NCBI RefSeq assembly: GCF_000612505.1
Contig: NZ_CP004078.1
Span: 1,476,001-1,540,000 of the forward strand
Source: Paenibacillus sabinae T27
GTDB lineage: Bacteria > Bacillota > Bacilli > Paenibacillales > Paenibacillaceae
Direction: 5' to 3'
DNA length: 64,000 nt
Shown here piece after piece: positions 35,808 to 43,223 of the stretch. Made by a program: the position numbers and the translations under genes. Below the pieces are notes generated by a model. It ran no database searches, was not told where the DNA came from, and was given only the letters and a program-made list of their open reading frames with translations. How positions within the stretch are numbered: the first letter of the stretch is position 1; the number at the start of each line of letters is the position of its first letter.

Positions 35808-37202
35808 ATGAGCGATTCTTATGAATTGATAATAAAAAATGGTCTGGCGGTCCTCCCCGGGGAGGTCGTGAAGCTCGATATTGGCATAACCGGCGGCAAA
35901 ATCGCGGCACTGGAAACCGATATCGAAGCCGGACCGGATACGGCCGTCCTTGATGCCGAAGGTCAGTATGTACTCCCCGGCATGATCGACATGCATGTCC
36001 ATTTTAACGAGCCGTCGTTTGGCCATTGGGAAGGCTTCCGAACCGGATCGGCGTCGCTCGCGGCTGGAGGCTGTACTACATATGCCGATATGCCGCTGAA
36101 CGGCAATCCGCCGACGGTGAACCTGCCCGCTCTCCGCCTGAAAGCCGAAATGGCCGCTGGTCATTCCGCAGTCGATTACGCGCTGTGGGGCGGACTTGTG
36201 CCGGGCAATCTGGACAATCTGGAGGAGCTGTGGTCGGAAGGCGTCACCGGTTTCAAGGCTTTTATCTCGAATCCTGGAGGCGAGGGCGAAGGACGCTTTC
36301 GCGAGGTGGACGACGAGACCCTGTACCAGGGGATGAAAAAGATCGCCGCGCTCGGCGGCATTCTGGCACTGCATGCGGAGAGCGACGAGATGACGGCGGT
36401 CCTTGCGGCGGAAGCCGTTCGCGAGGGACGGACGGGAGCGCGCGATTTTGCGGCTTCCCGGCCGGCACAGGCGGAGCTTGAGGCCGTAGCCCGGGCGCTG
36501 CTGTACGCGGAGCGGACGGGATGCCGGCTGCATTTTGTCCATATCAGCACTGCCGCTGCGCTCGAGATGATTCAGGAAGCCAAATTGCGGGGTCAGGATG
36601 TCTCGGCGGAAACCTGCCCGCATTATTTGATATTGACAGAAGACGACATGGAAAGCATGGGACCGGTGGCCAAATGTGCGCCTCCGCTGCGGAGCGCCGA
36701 AGAGCGGGAGAAGCTGTGGAAGGCACTGGAGGAAGGAAAGGTCGATCTCATCGCATCCGACCATTCGCCATGTCCTCCCGAGCTGAAGCTTGCCCCCGGG
36801 CTGTCCTTCTTTGAAGCCTGGGGCGGGATTTCCGGGGCGCAGAGCAGTTTGGAGCTGATGTTCCACGAAGGGGTGAACAAGCGCAAGCTTCCGGTTACGC
36901 TGATTTCCCGCCTGCTCTCGAGATTTCCGGCAGAGCGCTTCGGATTGTCCGGCCGCAAAGGCTCCATTGCTCTCGGGATGGACGCCGATCTGGCGGTGCT
37001 GAACCCGGATATGTCGTATACCCTTGCCGCTTCGGATTTGCTGTACCGTCACCGGCATAGCCCGTATGCCGGCATGGATCTGTCCTGCAGGGTAACCTCC
37101 ACTCTCTGCAGGGGCAAGATTGTGTACACCCTTAAGCAAGGCGTCATTTCCCCTGACGGCGGAGAGTGGATTCAAACCGGCGAAGGGCAGCCGGTCTTAT
37201 GA
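35808..37202 (+). CDS. pucH: Allantoinase
   Basis: The product has 464 residues. It hydrolyses allantoin to allantoate at a di-metal centre in the cytosol. Cyclic amidohydrolase motifs are visible: DMHVHFNEP (first two His), the carboxylated Lys in GFKAFIS, HAESD, HFVHIST and IASDHSPCP. Length is typical of bacterial AllB/PucH. GGGAGGG precedes the ATG. The stop overlaps the next gene's start (ATGA). Confidence 0.95.
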   Translation: MSDSYELIIKNGLAVLPGEVVKLDIGITGGKIAALETDIEAGPDTAVLDAEGQYVLPGMIDMHVHFNEPSFGHWEGFRTGSASLAAGGCTTYADMPLNGNPPTVNLPALRLKAEMAAGHSAVDYALWGGLVPGNLDNLEELWSEGVTGFKAFISNPGGEGEGRFREVDDETLYQGMKKIAALGGILALHAESDEMTAVLAAEAVREGRTGARDFAASRPAQAELEAVARALLYAERTGCRLHFVHISTAAALEMIQEAKLRGQDVSAETCPHYLILTEDDMESMGPVAKCAPPLRSAEEREKLWKALEEGKVDLIASDHSPCPPELKLAPGLSFFEAWGGISGAQSSLELMFHEGVNKRKLPVTLISRLLSRFPAERFGLSGRKGSIALGMDADLAVLNPDMSYTLAASDLLYRHRHSPYAGMDLSCRVTSTLCRGKIVYTLKQGVISPDGGEWIQTGEGQPVL

Positions 37203-38488
37203 GCGAGTCATTCATTCAATCTCCGGCCGCCGAAATGATCGAGCTGCTCGAGGAGCTCGCAGCGTTCAGCGCCCCGGGAGAAGGAGTCACCCGGCTGCTG
37301 TATACGCCTGCATGGAAGCAGGCGCAGCAGTTTCTGCTGAACCGGGCAGAGGCAGGCGGCCTGAAGGCCTATTCCGACAGTGCCGGCAACGTCTATGGCA
37401 GGCTTGACGGTACGGGCTCTGACGGCAAAGTCGTCCTGACCGGATCGCATATTGATACCGTCGTAAGGGGAGGGAAATACGACGGGGCTTACGGGGTAGC
37501 GGCAGCTTTTACGGCGCTGCGCTACCTGAGCCGGGTGTACGGCCCGCCGCTTCGGACGCTGGAGGCCGTCTCGTTCGCCGAGGAGGAAGGCAGCCGGTTT
37601 CCGCTGACCTTTTGGGGTTCGGGCAACGTGACCGGCCTGTACGATGGCAGCGAAGCGGAGAACTGCAGGGATGCCGAAGGGATGACGCTGCGAGAAGCGA
37701 TGACAGGCAGCAGCTTGGCCGGTGATAAGTCTCCCGCTCCAAGAGACGATATCGCCGCGTATGTCGAGCTGCATATCGAGCAGGGGATCGTCCTTGAGCG
37801 GACGGGGACGCAGATCGGCGTCGTGTCGGCGATTGCCGGACAGCGGCGGTTCGCCGTGTCGGTCAAGGGGACGGCCAACCATGCCGGGACTACGCCGATG
37901 GGGCTTCGCCATGATGCACTGGCTGCTGCGGCCGAGATGATCGTGCAGCTTGAGCACTCTGCCGCGGAGGCTGGAGAGCCGCTAGTAGCTACTACCGGCA
38001 GGCTGGAGGTCTATCCCAATACGCCGAATGTCATTCCTGGCGAAGTGATGTTTACGCTGGACATCCGCCACAGCGACGGGAATGAACTGGAGGCGTTCTG
38101 CGCAGCGGCTGTGTCCGCGTTTGAAGAAATCGCGAAGCGCAGGGGTGTCACCGTGAACATAACGGCCCGGCTGAGCGCTTCTCCCGCGCCGATGGACAGA
38201 GGTCTCAGCGGGGAGCTTGAGTCCATCTGTACCCGGCAGGGCAGGACGTACCGGACGATGGTAAGCGGAGCGGGACATGACGCCCAGCTCTTTGCGCCCC
38301 TAACTAGAACGGCGATGATTTTTGTGCCGAGCCGCGCCGGCATCAGCCATTCCCCGGAGGAATATACACCGCCTGAAGAGCTGGCGGCCGGGCTGGATGT
38401 GCTGATCGCGCTATTATACAAGCTAGGATACGAGGATTTGAACGATAACGGTTTAACGCCGCATAACACGAAGGAGAGATGGACATGA
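37199..38488 (+). CDS. pucF: Allantoate amidohydrolase (M20 family)
   Basis: The product has 429 residues from the ATG at 37199, which overlaps the allantoinase stop as ATGA; the frame also opens at 37166 without reason to prefer it. It converts allantoate to ureidoglycine, CO2 and ammonia. Metal ligands are in TGSHIDTV, GGKYDGAYG, FAEEEGSRFP and LHIEQGIVLE, and the substrate region in SGAGHDAQ. N-carbamoyl amino acid hydrolases share this fold, but the operon position fixes the assignment. A 4-10 bp overlap follows with the aminotransferase gene. Confidence 0.94.
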   Translation: MSESFIQSPAAEMIELLEELAAFSAPGEGVTRLLYTPAWKQAQQFLLNRAEAGGLKAYSDSAGNVYGRLDGTGSDGKVVLTGSHIDTVVRGGKYDGAYGVAAAFTALRYLSRVYGPPLRTLEAVSFAEEEGSRFPLTFWGSGNVTGLYDGSEAENCRDAEGMTLREAMTGSSLAGDKSPAPRDDIAAYVELHIEQGIVLERTGTQIGVVSAIAGQRRFAVSVKGTANHAGTTPMGLRHDALAAAAEMIVQLEHSAAEAGEPLVATTGRLEVYPNTPNVIPGEVMFTLDIRHSDGNELEAFCAAAVSAFEEIAKRRGVTVNITARLSASPAPMDRGLSGELESICTRQGRTYRTMVSGAGHDAQLFAPLTRTAMIFVPSRAGISHSPEEYTPPEELAAGLDVLIALLYKLGYEDLNDNGLTPHNTKERWT

Positions 38489-39711
38489 AGCGGTTTGAGG
38501 ACTTGTCGCCGTCGCTGCGATGCATCATGACTCCGGGACCGGTGGAAGTGGACCCGCGCGTACTGCGCGCCATGTCTTTTCCGGTGCTCGGCCAGTTTGA
38601 TCCCGAGTTTACGAATATTATGAATGAGACGATGGGCATGCTGCGGGAGCTGTTCGCTACAAGCAACCAATGGGCTTATCCGGTAGATGGAACCTCCCGC
38701 TCGGGAATCGAGGCGGCGATGGTCAGTCTGATTGCTCCGGGAGACCGGGTGCTGATCCCGATTTACGGGCGCTTCGGGCATCTGCTGCATGAAATCGCCG
38801 AACGCTGCGGCGCGGAGGTGCATACGATTGAGAAGCCGTGGGGAACGGTATTCGATAAGGAAGAGATCATTGCCGAGATGCGCAGGGTGAAGCCCGATGT
38901 GGTGGCGATGGTTCACGGCGAGACGTCGACCGGACGACTGCAGCCGCTCGAGGGAATCGGGCAGGCCTGCCGCGAAATGGACGCTCTGCTCATTGTCGAT
39001 GCCGTAGCGACCATCGGCGGGGTGCCTGTCGAGACGGATGCCTGGCAGCTCGACGCCGTGATTGGCGGAACGCAGAAATGCCTGTCCGTCCCGTCGGGAA
39101 TGGCTCCGATTACGTACAACAAGCGTGCCGAAGAGAAGCTGCTGAAGCGCAAGCGCGTGGAGCGGGGGCTTCGTACCGGCGATGACGGGGCGGACGAGAT
39201 CACCGTAGTGAGAAGCAATTATTTCGATCTTGGAATGCTTCAGGACTATTGGAGCCCTCTGCGGCTTAATCACCATACTGAAATGACTTCCATGCTGTAC
39301 GCCCTGCGCGAAGGGCTGCGGCTCGTATTGGAAGAAGGGTTGGAGGCGCGCTTCGCCAGACACCGTCTGCATGAACGGGCGCTTGTCGCCGGTCTGGAGG
39401 CGATGGGACTTGAGCTGTACGGAGACCCCGGCTGCAAAATGCCGATGGTCACCTGCGTGACCATTCCGGACGGTATTGACGGAGAATCGGTGCGCTCCAT
39501 GCTGCTGGACCGTTTCGGCATCGAAATCGCCAGCTCCTTTGGTCCCCTTAAAGGAAAAATCTGGCGCATAGGCACCATGGGCTTCAGCTGCCGCGGCAAC
39601 AATGTGCTCAGAGTGCTGGGCGCGCTGGAGGCTGCGCTGATCCGCCACGGCTTCACCCCTCCGGCCGGAAATGGCGTTCAGGCGGCGCTTGACGTCTACG
39701 AACAGGAATAG
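38485..39711 (+). CDS. pucG: PucG-type (S)-ureidoglycine-glyoxylate aminotransferase
   Basis: The product has 408 residues from the ATG at 38485 (AAGGAGAG eight bases upstream; an ATG at 38479 is also in frame). A PLP-dependent class V aminotransferase of the alanine-glyoxylate type, with motifs TPGPVEVDPRVLRAM, GTSRSGIEAAMVSL, DAVATIGGVPVETD and the PLP lysine in GGTQKCLS. B. subtilis PucG transfers the amino group of ureidoglycine to glyoxylate, giving oxalurate and glycine. That product would be the substrate of the GGT-like/amidase pair upstream in this region. It overlaps the allantoate amidohydrolase gene by a few bases. Confidence 0.93.
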   Translation: MKRFEDLSPSLRCIMTPGPVEVDPRVLRAMSFPVLGQFDPEFTNIMNETMGMLRELFATSNQWAYPVDGTSRSGIEAAMVSLIAPGDRVLIPIYGRFGHLLHEIAERCGAEVHTIEKPWGTVFDKEEIIAEMRRVKPDVVAMVHGETSTGRLQPLEGIGQACREMDALLIVDAVATIGGVPVETDAWQLDAVIGGTQKCLSVPSGMAPITYNKRAEEKLLKRKRVERGLRTGDDGADEITVVRSNYFDLGMLQDYWSPLRLNHHTEMTSMLYALREGLRLVLEEGLEARFARHRLHERALVAGLEAMGLELYGDPGCKMPMVTCVTIPDGIDGESVRSMLLDRFGIEIASSFGPLKGKIWRIGTMGFSCRGNNVLRVLGALEAALIRHGFTPPAGNGVQAALDVYEQE

Positions 39712-39774
39712 GATAATCGTAGGAAATATTGGATGCAAGGCGTTCGGGCGGTTACCCGTCCCGATGGAATTCGA

Positions 39775-39816
39775 AAAACGGCCACCGGTCCCTATGGGAA
39801 GGCAGAGCCGTTTTTT
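39775..39816 (+). terminator. Weak terminator between pucG and adenine deaminase
   Basis: AAAACGGC and GCCGTTTT arms flank a 24-base loop and are followed by TTTTTT. The stem is short for the loop size, so read-through into the next gene is possible. Confidence 0.5.
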
Positions 39817-39849
39817 CTTAAAATTAATGAATGAAGGGAGCGTAAAAAT

Positions 39850-41679
39850 ATGGCCTTTACAAGAAAACCTCTTGCCGAATGCGTTCCCGCACTTGTCGCC
39901 ACGGCGCGCGGCGAATTGCCGGCTACCCTGGTCATTACCGGGGGAAAGCTGGTTAACGTATGTTCCGGCGAAATTTTGGAAGGCATGTCCGTCGGCATTC
40001 AGGAAGGGCGTATCGCCTATGTCGGCAAGGACGTATCTCATATGATCGGGGAGAACACCAAGATTATTGATGCGGCGGGAAAATATATCGCTCCCGGTCT
40101 GCTCGACGGTCACTGCCACATCGAGAGCACGCAGCTGACCGTTACCGAATTTGCGCGCGCGGTTCTTCCGCTCGGAACGACCGGAGGCTTCTTCGACGCC
40201 CATGAAATCGCGAATGTATTCGGTCTTAAGGGCATCAGGCTGATGCTGGATGAAATGCGTACGACCCCGCTCGCCGCATATATGCAGGTGGCTTCCTGCG
40301 TTCCGTCGGCAGGTCCCGAATTTGAAACGACCGGAGCGGCAATCGGGCCGAAGGAAGTGGCGGAGGCGTTCACCTGGGGAGACGATGTCATTGCCCTCGG
40401 CGAGGTGATGAATTTCCCGGGTGTCGTCTACGGCGACGATAAGATGATCGGGGAAATTCAAGCGACCCTGCGCGCCGGAAAATACGTCGACGGGCATTTC
40501 ACCTGGCCCGCGAGCGACTGGCGGCTCCCCGTGTACGCGGCAGCCGGCGTAACCGGCGATCACGAGTGCGTGACCGCCGAGGACGTGATCGAGCGCGTAC
40601 GGCTGGGCATGTACGCCAAGATGCGCCGAGGCTCCGCATGGCATGACGTCGCCAAGACGATAACGGCGCATACCGAGCATGGCCTCGACCCGCGCCGGAT
40701 GATGCTCGTCACGGACGACCGCAGCTCGGAATCGCTGCGCGATGAAGGGCATATGGACTTTGTGGTCCGGCATGCCATTGCTCAGGGGGTGAAGCCGGTG
40801 ACCGCCTTCCAGATGGCAACGATCAATACCGCAGAACGCTTTGGCGTTGCCCGGGACATCGGCTCCATCACTCCCGGCTCGATCGCCGACATTATTCTGC
40901 TGGACGGCAATCTCGCCGACGTCAACGTCGTCATGACGATCGCCGCCGGGACCGTAGTGGCAGAGAATGGGGCGATGACGGTTTCCCTGCCTTCCTTTGC
41001 CTATCCTCAGGAAGTGCTGGCTTCTGTACATCTGCCGAAGCGCCCGGTGGCGGCGGATTTCGTTATTAAGGCGCCTGTCGAGTCCGGCACCATCGCCACC
41101 CGGGTGATCAAAGTGCTGGAAAATCATGTAGAGACGATGGAACGCATTCTGTCTCTGCCCGTATCGGACGGGAAACTTCAGGTAGGAGGCGGGTTGTGCA
41201 AAATCGCCGTTCTGGAGCGCCATAAAGGAACGGGAAATAAGTCGGTCGGCGTAGTGGAAGGAGTCGGCTTCCACGAGCCGGCGGCCATTGCCATGACCGT
41301 GGCTCATGACAGCCATAATGTGCTTGTAATCGGCAGCGATGACGAGCTGATGGCCCAGGCAGTAAATGCCGTCGCCGACGCCCAGGGCGGAGTTGCGGTC
41401 ATTTCCGGCTCCGGCACGACCCTGTTCCCGCTCGCCATTGCCGGTCTGATGTCCGCCGAGCCGTTTGAGGTCGCCGCCGCCCAATCGGCCGCGATCAGCA
41501 AGGCGTTGTACGATTCGGGCTGCACCCTCAACTACGCCTTTATGACGCTGTCGCTGCTCGCGCTTGCGGTCATTCCGACGCTGCGCCTGTCGGATAAGGG
41601 CCTGGTGCGGATTACGCCGGAGGATGGCATTCAGCTTGTGCCGCTCTTTTGCGAAGAGGGCGTTAACGCTTCTGTCTAA
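39850..41679 (+). CDS. ade: Adenine deaminase
   Basis: The product has 609 residues, typical for the bacterial/archaeal Ade family of amidohydrolases. It deaminates adenine to hypoxanthine, which feeds the xanthine dehydrogenase encoded upstream. Motifs are LLDGHCHIEST with the metal-binding HxH, DAHEIANV, GHFTWPASD and VTDDRSSESL, with the amidohydrolase part in the first ~370 residues. The C-terminal ~200-residue adenine deaminase C domain contains the SLLALAVIPTLRLSDKG segment. AAGGGAGCG precedes the ATG. It closes the purine region. Confidence 0.95.
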   Translation: MAFTRKPLAECVPALVATARGELPATLVITGGKLVNVCSGEILEGMSVGIQEGRIAYVGKDVSHMIGENTKIIDAAGKYIAPGLLDGHCHIESTQLTVTEFARAVLPLGTTGGFFDAHEIANVFGLKGIRLMLDEMRTTPLAAYMQVASCVPSAGPEFETTGAAIGPKEVAEAFTWGDDVIALGEVMNFPGVVYGDDKMIGEIQATLRAGKYVDGHFTWPASDWRLPVYAAAGVTGDHECVTAEDVIERVRLGMYAKMRRGSAWHDVAKTITAHTEHGLDPRRMMLVTDDRSSESLRDEGHMDFVVRHAIAQGVKPVTAFQMATINTAERFGVARDIGSITPGSIADIILLDGNLADVNVVMTIAAGTVVAENGAMTVSLPSFAYPQEVLASVHLPKRPVAADFVIKAPVESGTIATRVIKVLENHVETMERILSLPVSDGKLQVGGGLCKIAVLERHKGTGNKSVGVVEGVGFHEPAAIAMTVAHDSHNVLVIGSDDELMAQAVNAVADAQGGVAVISGSGTTLFPLAIAGLMSAEPFEVAAAQSAAISKALYDSGCTLNYAFMTLSLLALAVIPTLRLSDKGLVRITPEDGIQLVPLFCEEGVNASV

Positions 41680-42282
41680 AAATCTGCCGGACGGCTCGCA
41701 TCGCCGCTGCTATCGGTGCGTCAAACGTACCTGACTGCCGGGCTTCCCGCAGCACTTGTCCCGGCCATCCGGACCGGCTGTTGTTTTGCAGAGGCTTCCG
41801 CTCCCTGGGCGCGAGAAGCCTTCTAAAGCAGCATGATTATCTCCCGGGGGGATGTCTTTAACAATAGAAACTCCGCTGCTCCATTTCGGGCAGCGGAGTT
41901 TTTATTGTCTAGATAGCCAATGAGGAAGGCACAGGACCGGACCGGACTGGTCCTGGTTATGACTCTGGCTATGCTCAACTCTCCAAATCTATTAAATCAA
42001 AGATGGGAATATCATTTTTCGACGCCAAATATGTATTAAATTTACATAAAATTTCTGAAAATTTGAATTTTAAATGAATTTTATGCGTTTAGGCATCAAA
42101 ATCATTAACCAGAACGAATAGTTTTGAAACATTTTTCCCGAAAAGATGCTAATATAATATTAATTTAAGGCATCCCGAAGACGATATAACTAAAAATGAA
42201 CAATAAATAGATTTGATTGATCCAATGCTCAAAGATTAGCGCTAAGCCTGAATTAAAAATTATGCGGATGGGGGAACACGAG
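41680..42282. other. Intergenic region after adenine deaminase
   Basis: About 600 bp. The first part is GC-rich with no gene I can support. A terminator lies at 41868-41906. From about 41990 the sequence turns A/T-rich and must hold the promoter of the IDEAL-domain gene. A reading frame opens at 42217, but the ribosome site points to the ATG at 42283. Confidence 0.45.
41868..41906 (+). terminator. Terminator downstream of adenine deaminase
   Basis: A 12-bp perfect stem (AAACTCCGCTGC / GCAGCGGAGTTT) followed by T-rich sequence, 188 bp after the adenine deaminase stop. Confidence 0.85.
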
Positions 42283-42735
42283 ATGATCAGATTGGAAACG
42301 AAGGATATCGTGAGTATCGCCAAGAAGCAAATTGCCAACATTTTTAAGATGGAGCCGCTTGAGCTGAGATTTGTTGATGACTTTCAAGGGGAGAAGAGCC
42401 TCTTGACAGATGACAAGCTTCATCTGACCAACCGTCATTATTGGGCTAAAGTAATGGATTGTATCTTTGAAAATCAGGTTCGGCCGGTCTTGATGTGTGA
42501 AGTGCTGTATTTTCTCCGCAACGAGTATTTGGAAAGTGAGATCGACCTGAAGTTTTCGTTCGATTTCTCCGAAGGATCCCTGGTTGATGTCGACGCCGTC
42601 GCAGAGGTTAACTTTAACGACAACCCGGATCTCGATAAGAATGAAATTGCCGAGCTGATCGATTTCGCGCTGGCGCTGCAGGACAAACAGTGGTTTGAAG
42701 AGCTTTCCCAAAAGTATAAAGAACTGAGCGCCTAA
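42283..42735 (+). CDS. IDEAL-domain protein (YpiB-like)
   Basis: The product has 150 residues from the ATG at 42283 (GGATGGGGGA eight bases upstream). The N-terminal ~110 residues form a mixed alpha/beta domain (LTDDKLHLTNRHYWAKVMDC). The C-terminal ~35 residues read EIAELIDFALALQDKQWFEELSQKY, matching the IDEAL domain pattern of Firmicutes (ID-x-AL then D-x-x-WF). Such proteins are small cytosolic factors of largely unknown role. The Bacillus comparison is by the C-terminal motif only. Confidence 0.65.
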   Translation: MIRLETKDIVSIAKKQIANIFKMEPLELRFVDDFQGEKSLLTDDKLHLTNRHYWAKVMDCIFENQVRPVLMCEVLYFLRNEYLESEIDLKFSFDFSEGSLVDVDAVAEVNFNDNPDLDKNEIAELIDFALALQDKQWFEELSQKYKELSA

Positions 42736-42782
42736 GCGACATGAAACAAATAGACATTCGCCGGATGACGCCGGCTAAAACG

Positions 42783-42833
42783 GGCCGCCTCTTTTGACAA
42801 TGATTGGATTGTTCAGAAGAAGGCGGCTCCTTT
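42783..42833 (+). terminator. Terminator of the IDEAL-domain gene
   Basis: A long imperfect hairpin (GCCGCCTCTTTTGACAAT paired with ATTGTTCAGAAGAAGGCGGC) followed by a short T-run. Confidence 0.6.
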
Positions 42834-43001
42834 GTGTTCACATCAAAAAACTGCCATATTAATAGAAGGAATTGAGATATAATTCCATAAAAAAGGGATT
42901 CGTGATTTTTATTATATAGGGTGTGATTTTACATACAGATTACGTTTTCAACGGTCTGCTATGATCAAGCCATTAGGAGCTGGGAAAAGTTACATCTGGT
43001 T

Positions 43002-43019
43002 TTGTGAAAATATTCACCA
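43002..43019. promoter_or_regulatory. Rex- or Fnr-like operator 1
   Basis: TTGTGAA-AATA-TTCACCA has one mismatch to the Rex palindrome TTGTGAA-N4-TTCACAA. It also reads as TGTGA-N6-TCACC, close to the Fnr/Crp pattern. Confidence 0.5.
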
Positions 43020-43023
43020 TTTA

Positions 43024-43041
43024 ACGTGAAAGTTTTCACTG
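43024..43041. promoter_or_regulatory. Rex- or Fnr-like operator 2
   Basis: ACGTGAA-AGTT-TTCACTG keeps the GTGAA-N4-TTCAC core and lies on about the same DNA face, 22 bp after operator 1 centre to centre. Confidence 0.45.
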
Positions 43042-43119
43042 CCTTTCCCGGACTTTATGAAAATGGCCGATCGATCATACAAAGAAGGTTCAGGCCTAGC
43101 GGGGAAGGGGGAAAGGCCA

Positions 43120-43152
43120 TTCTTATGAAAGCTCCAGGAGCTTCCATAAGAA
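43120..43152. repeat. 33-bp palindrome in the leader of the flavinylated protein gene
   Basis: TTCTTATG...CATAAGAA outer arms and AAGCTCC/GGAGCTT inner arms form an almost continuous hairpin with no T-run after it. It could be an RNA stem or an operator. Confidence 0.5.
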
Positions 43153-43223
43153 AGACAACGGTGCCAGCATCAGATTTACAAATAGCTGTATAATACTGGG
43201 GATTTGGTAAAGGAGAATCGGGA

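Larger units (their letters stand above)
42736..43223. other. Regulatory region upstream of the flavinylated secreted protein
   Basis: About 490 bp holding a terminator (42783-42833), an A/T-rich stretch, two Rex/Fnr-like palindromes (43002-43041) and a 33-bp hairpin-forming palindrome (43120-43152). No further gene is visible. Confidence 0.5.

Noticed and set aside
38011..41484. Very long minus-strand open frame (over 1,100 codons) across pucF, pucG and adenine deaminase
   Set aside because: It is antisense to three well-supported genes; its composition (His, Arg, Gly-rich, no domain pattern) is that of a GC-rich codon shadow, and it has no ribosome site.
42040..42060. GlnR/TnrA box before the IDEAL-domain gene (TGTATTAAATTTACA-like)
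   Set aside because: The fifth base is T, breaking the TGTNA half-site, and arm spacing does not fit.
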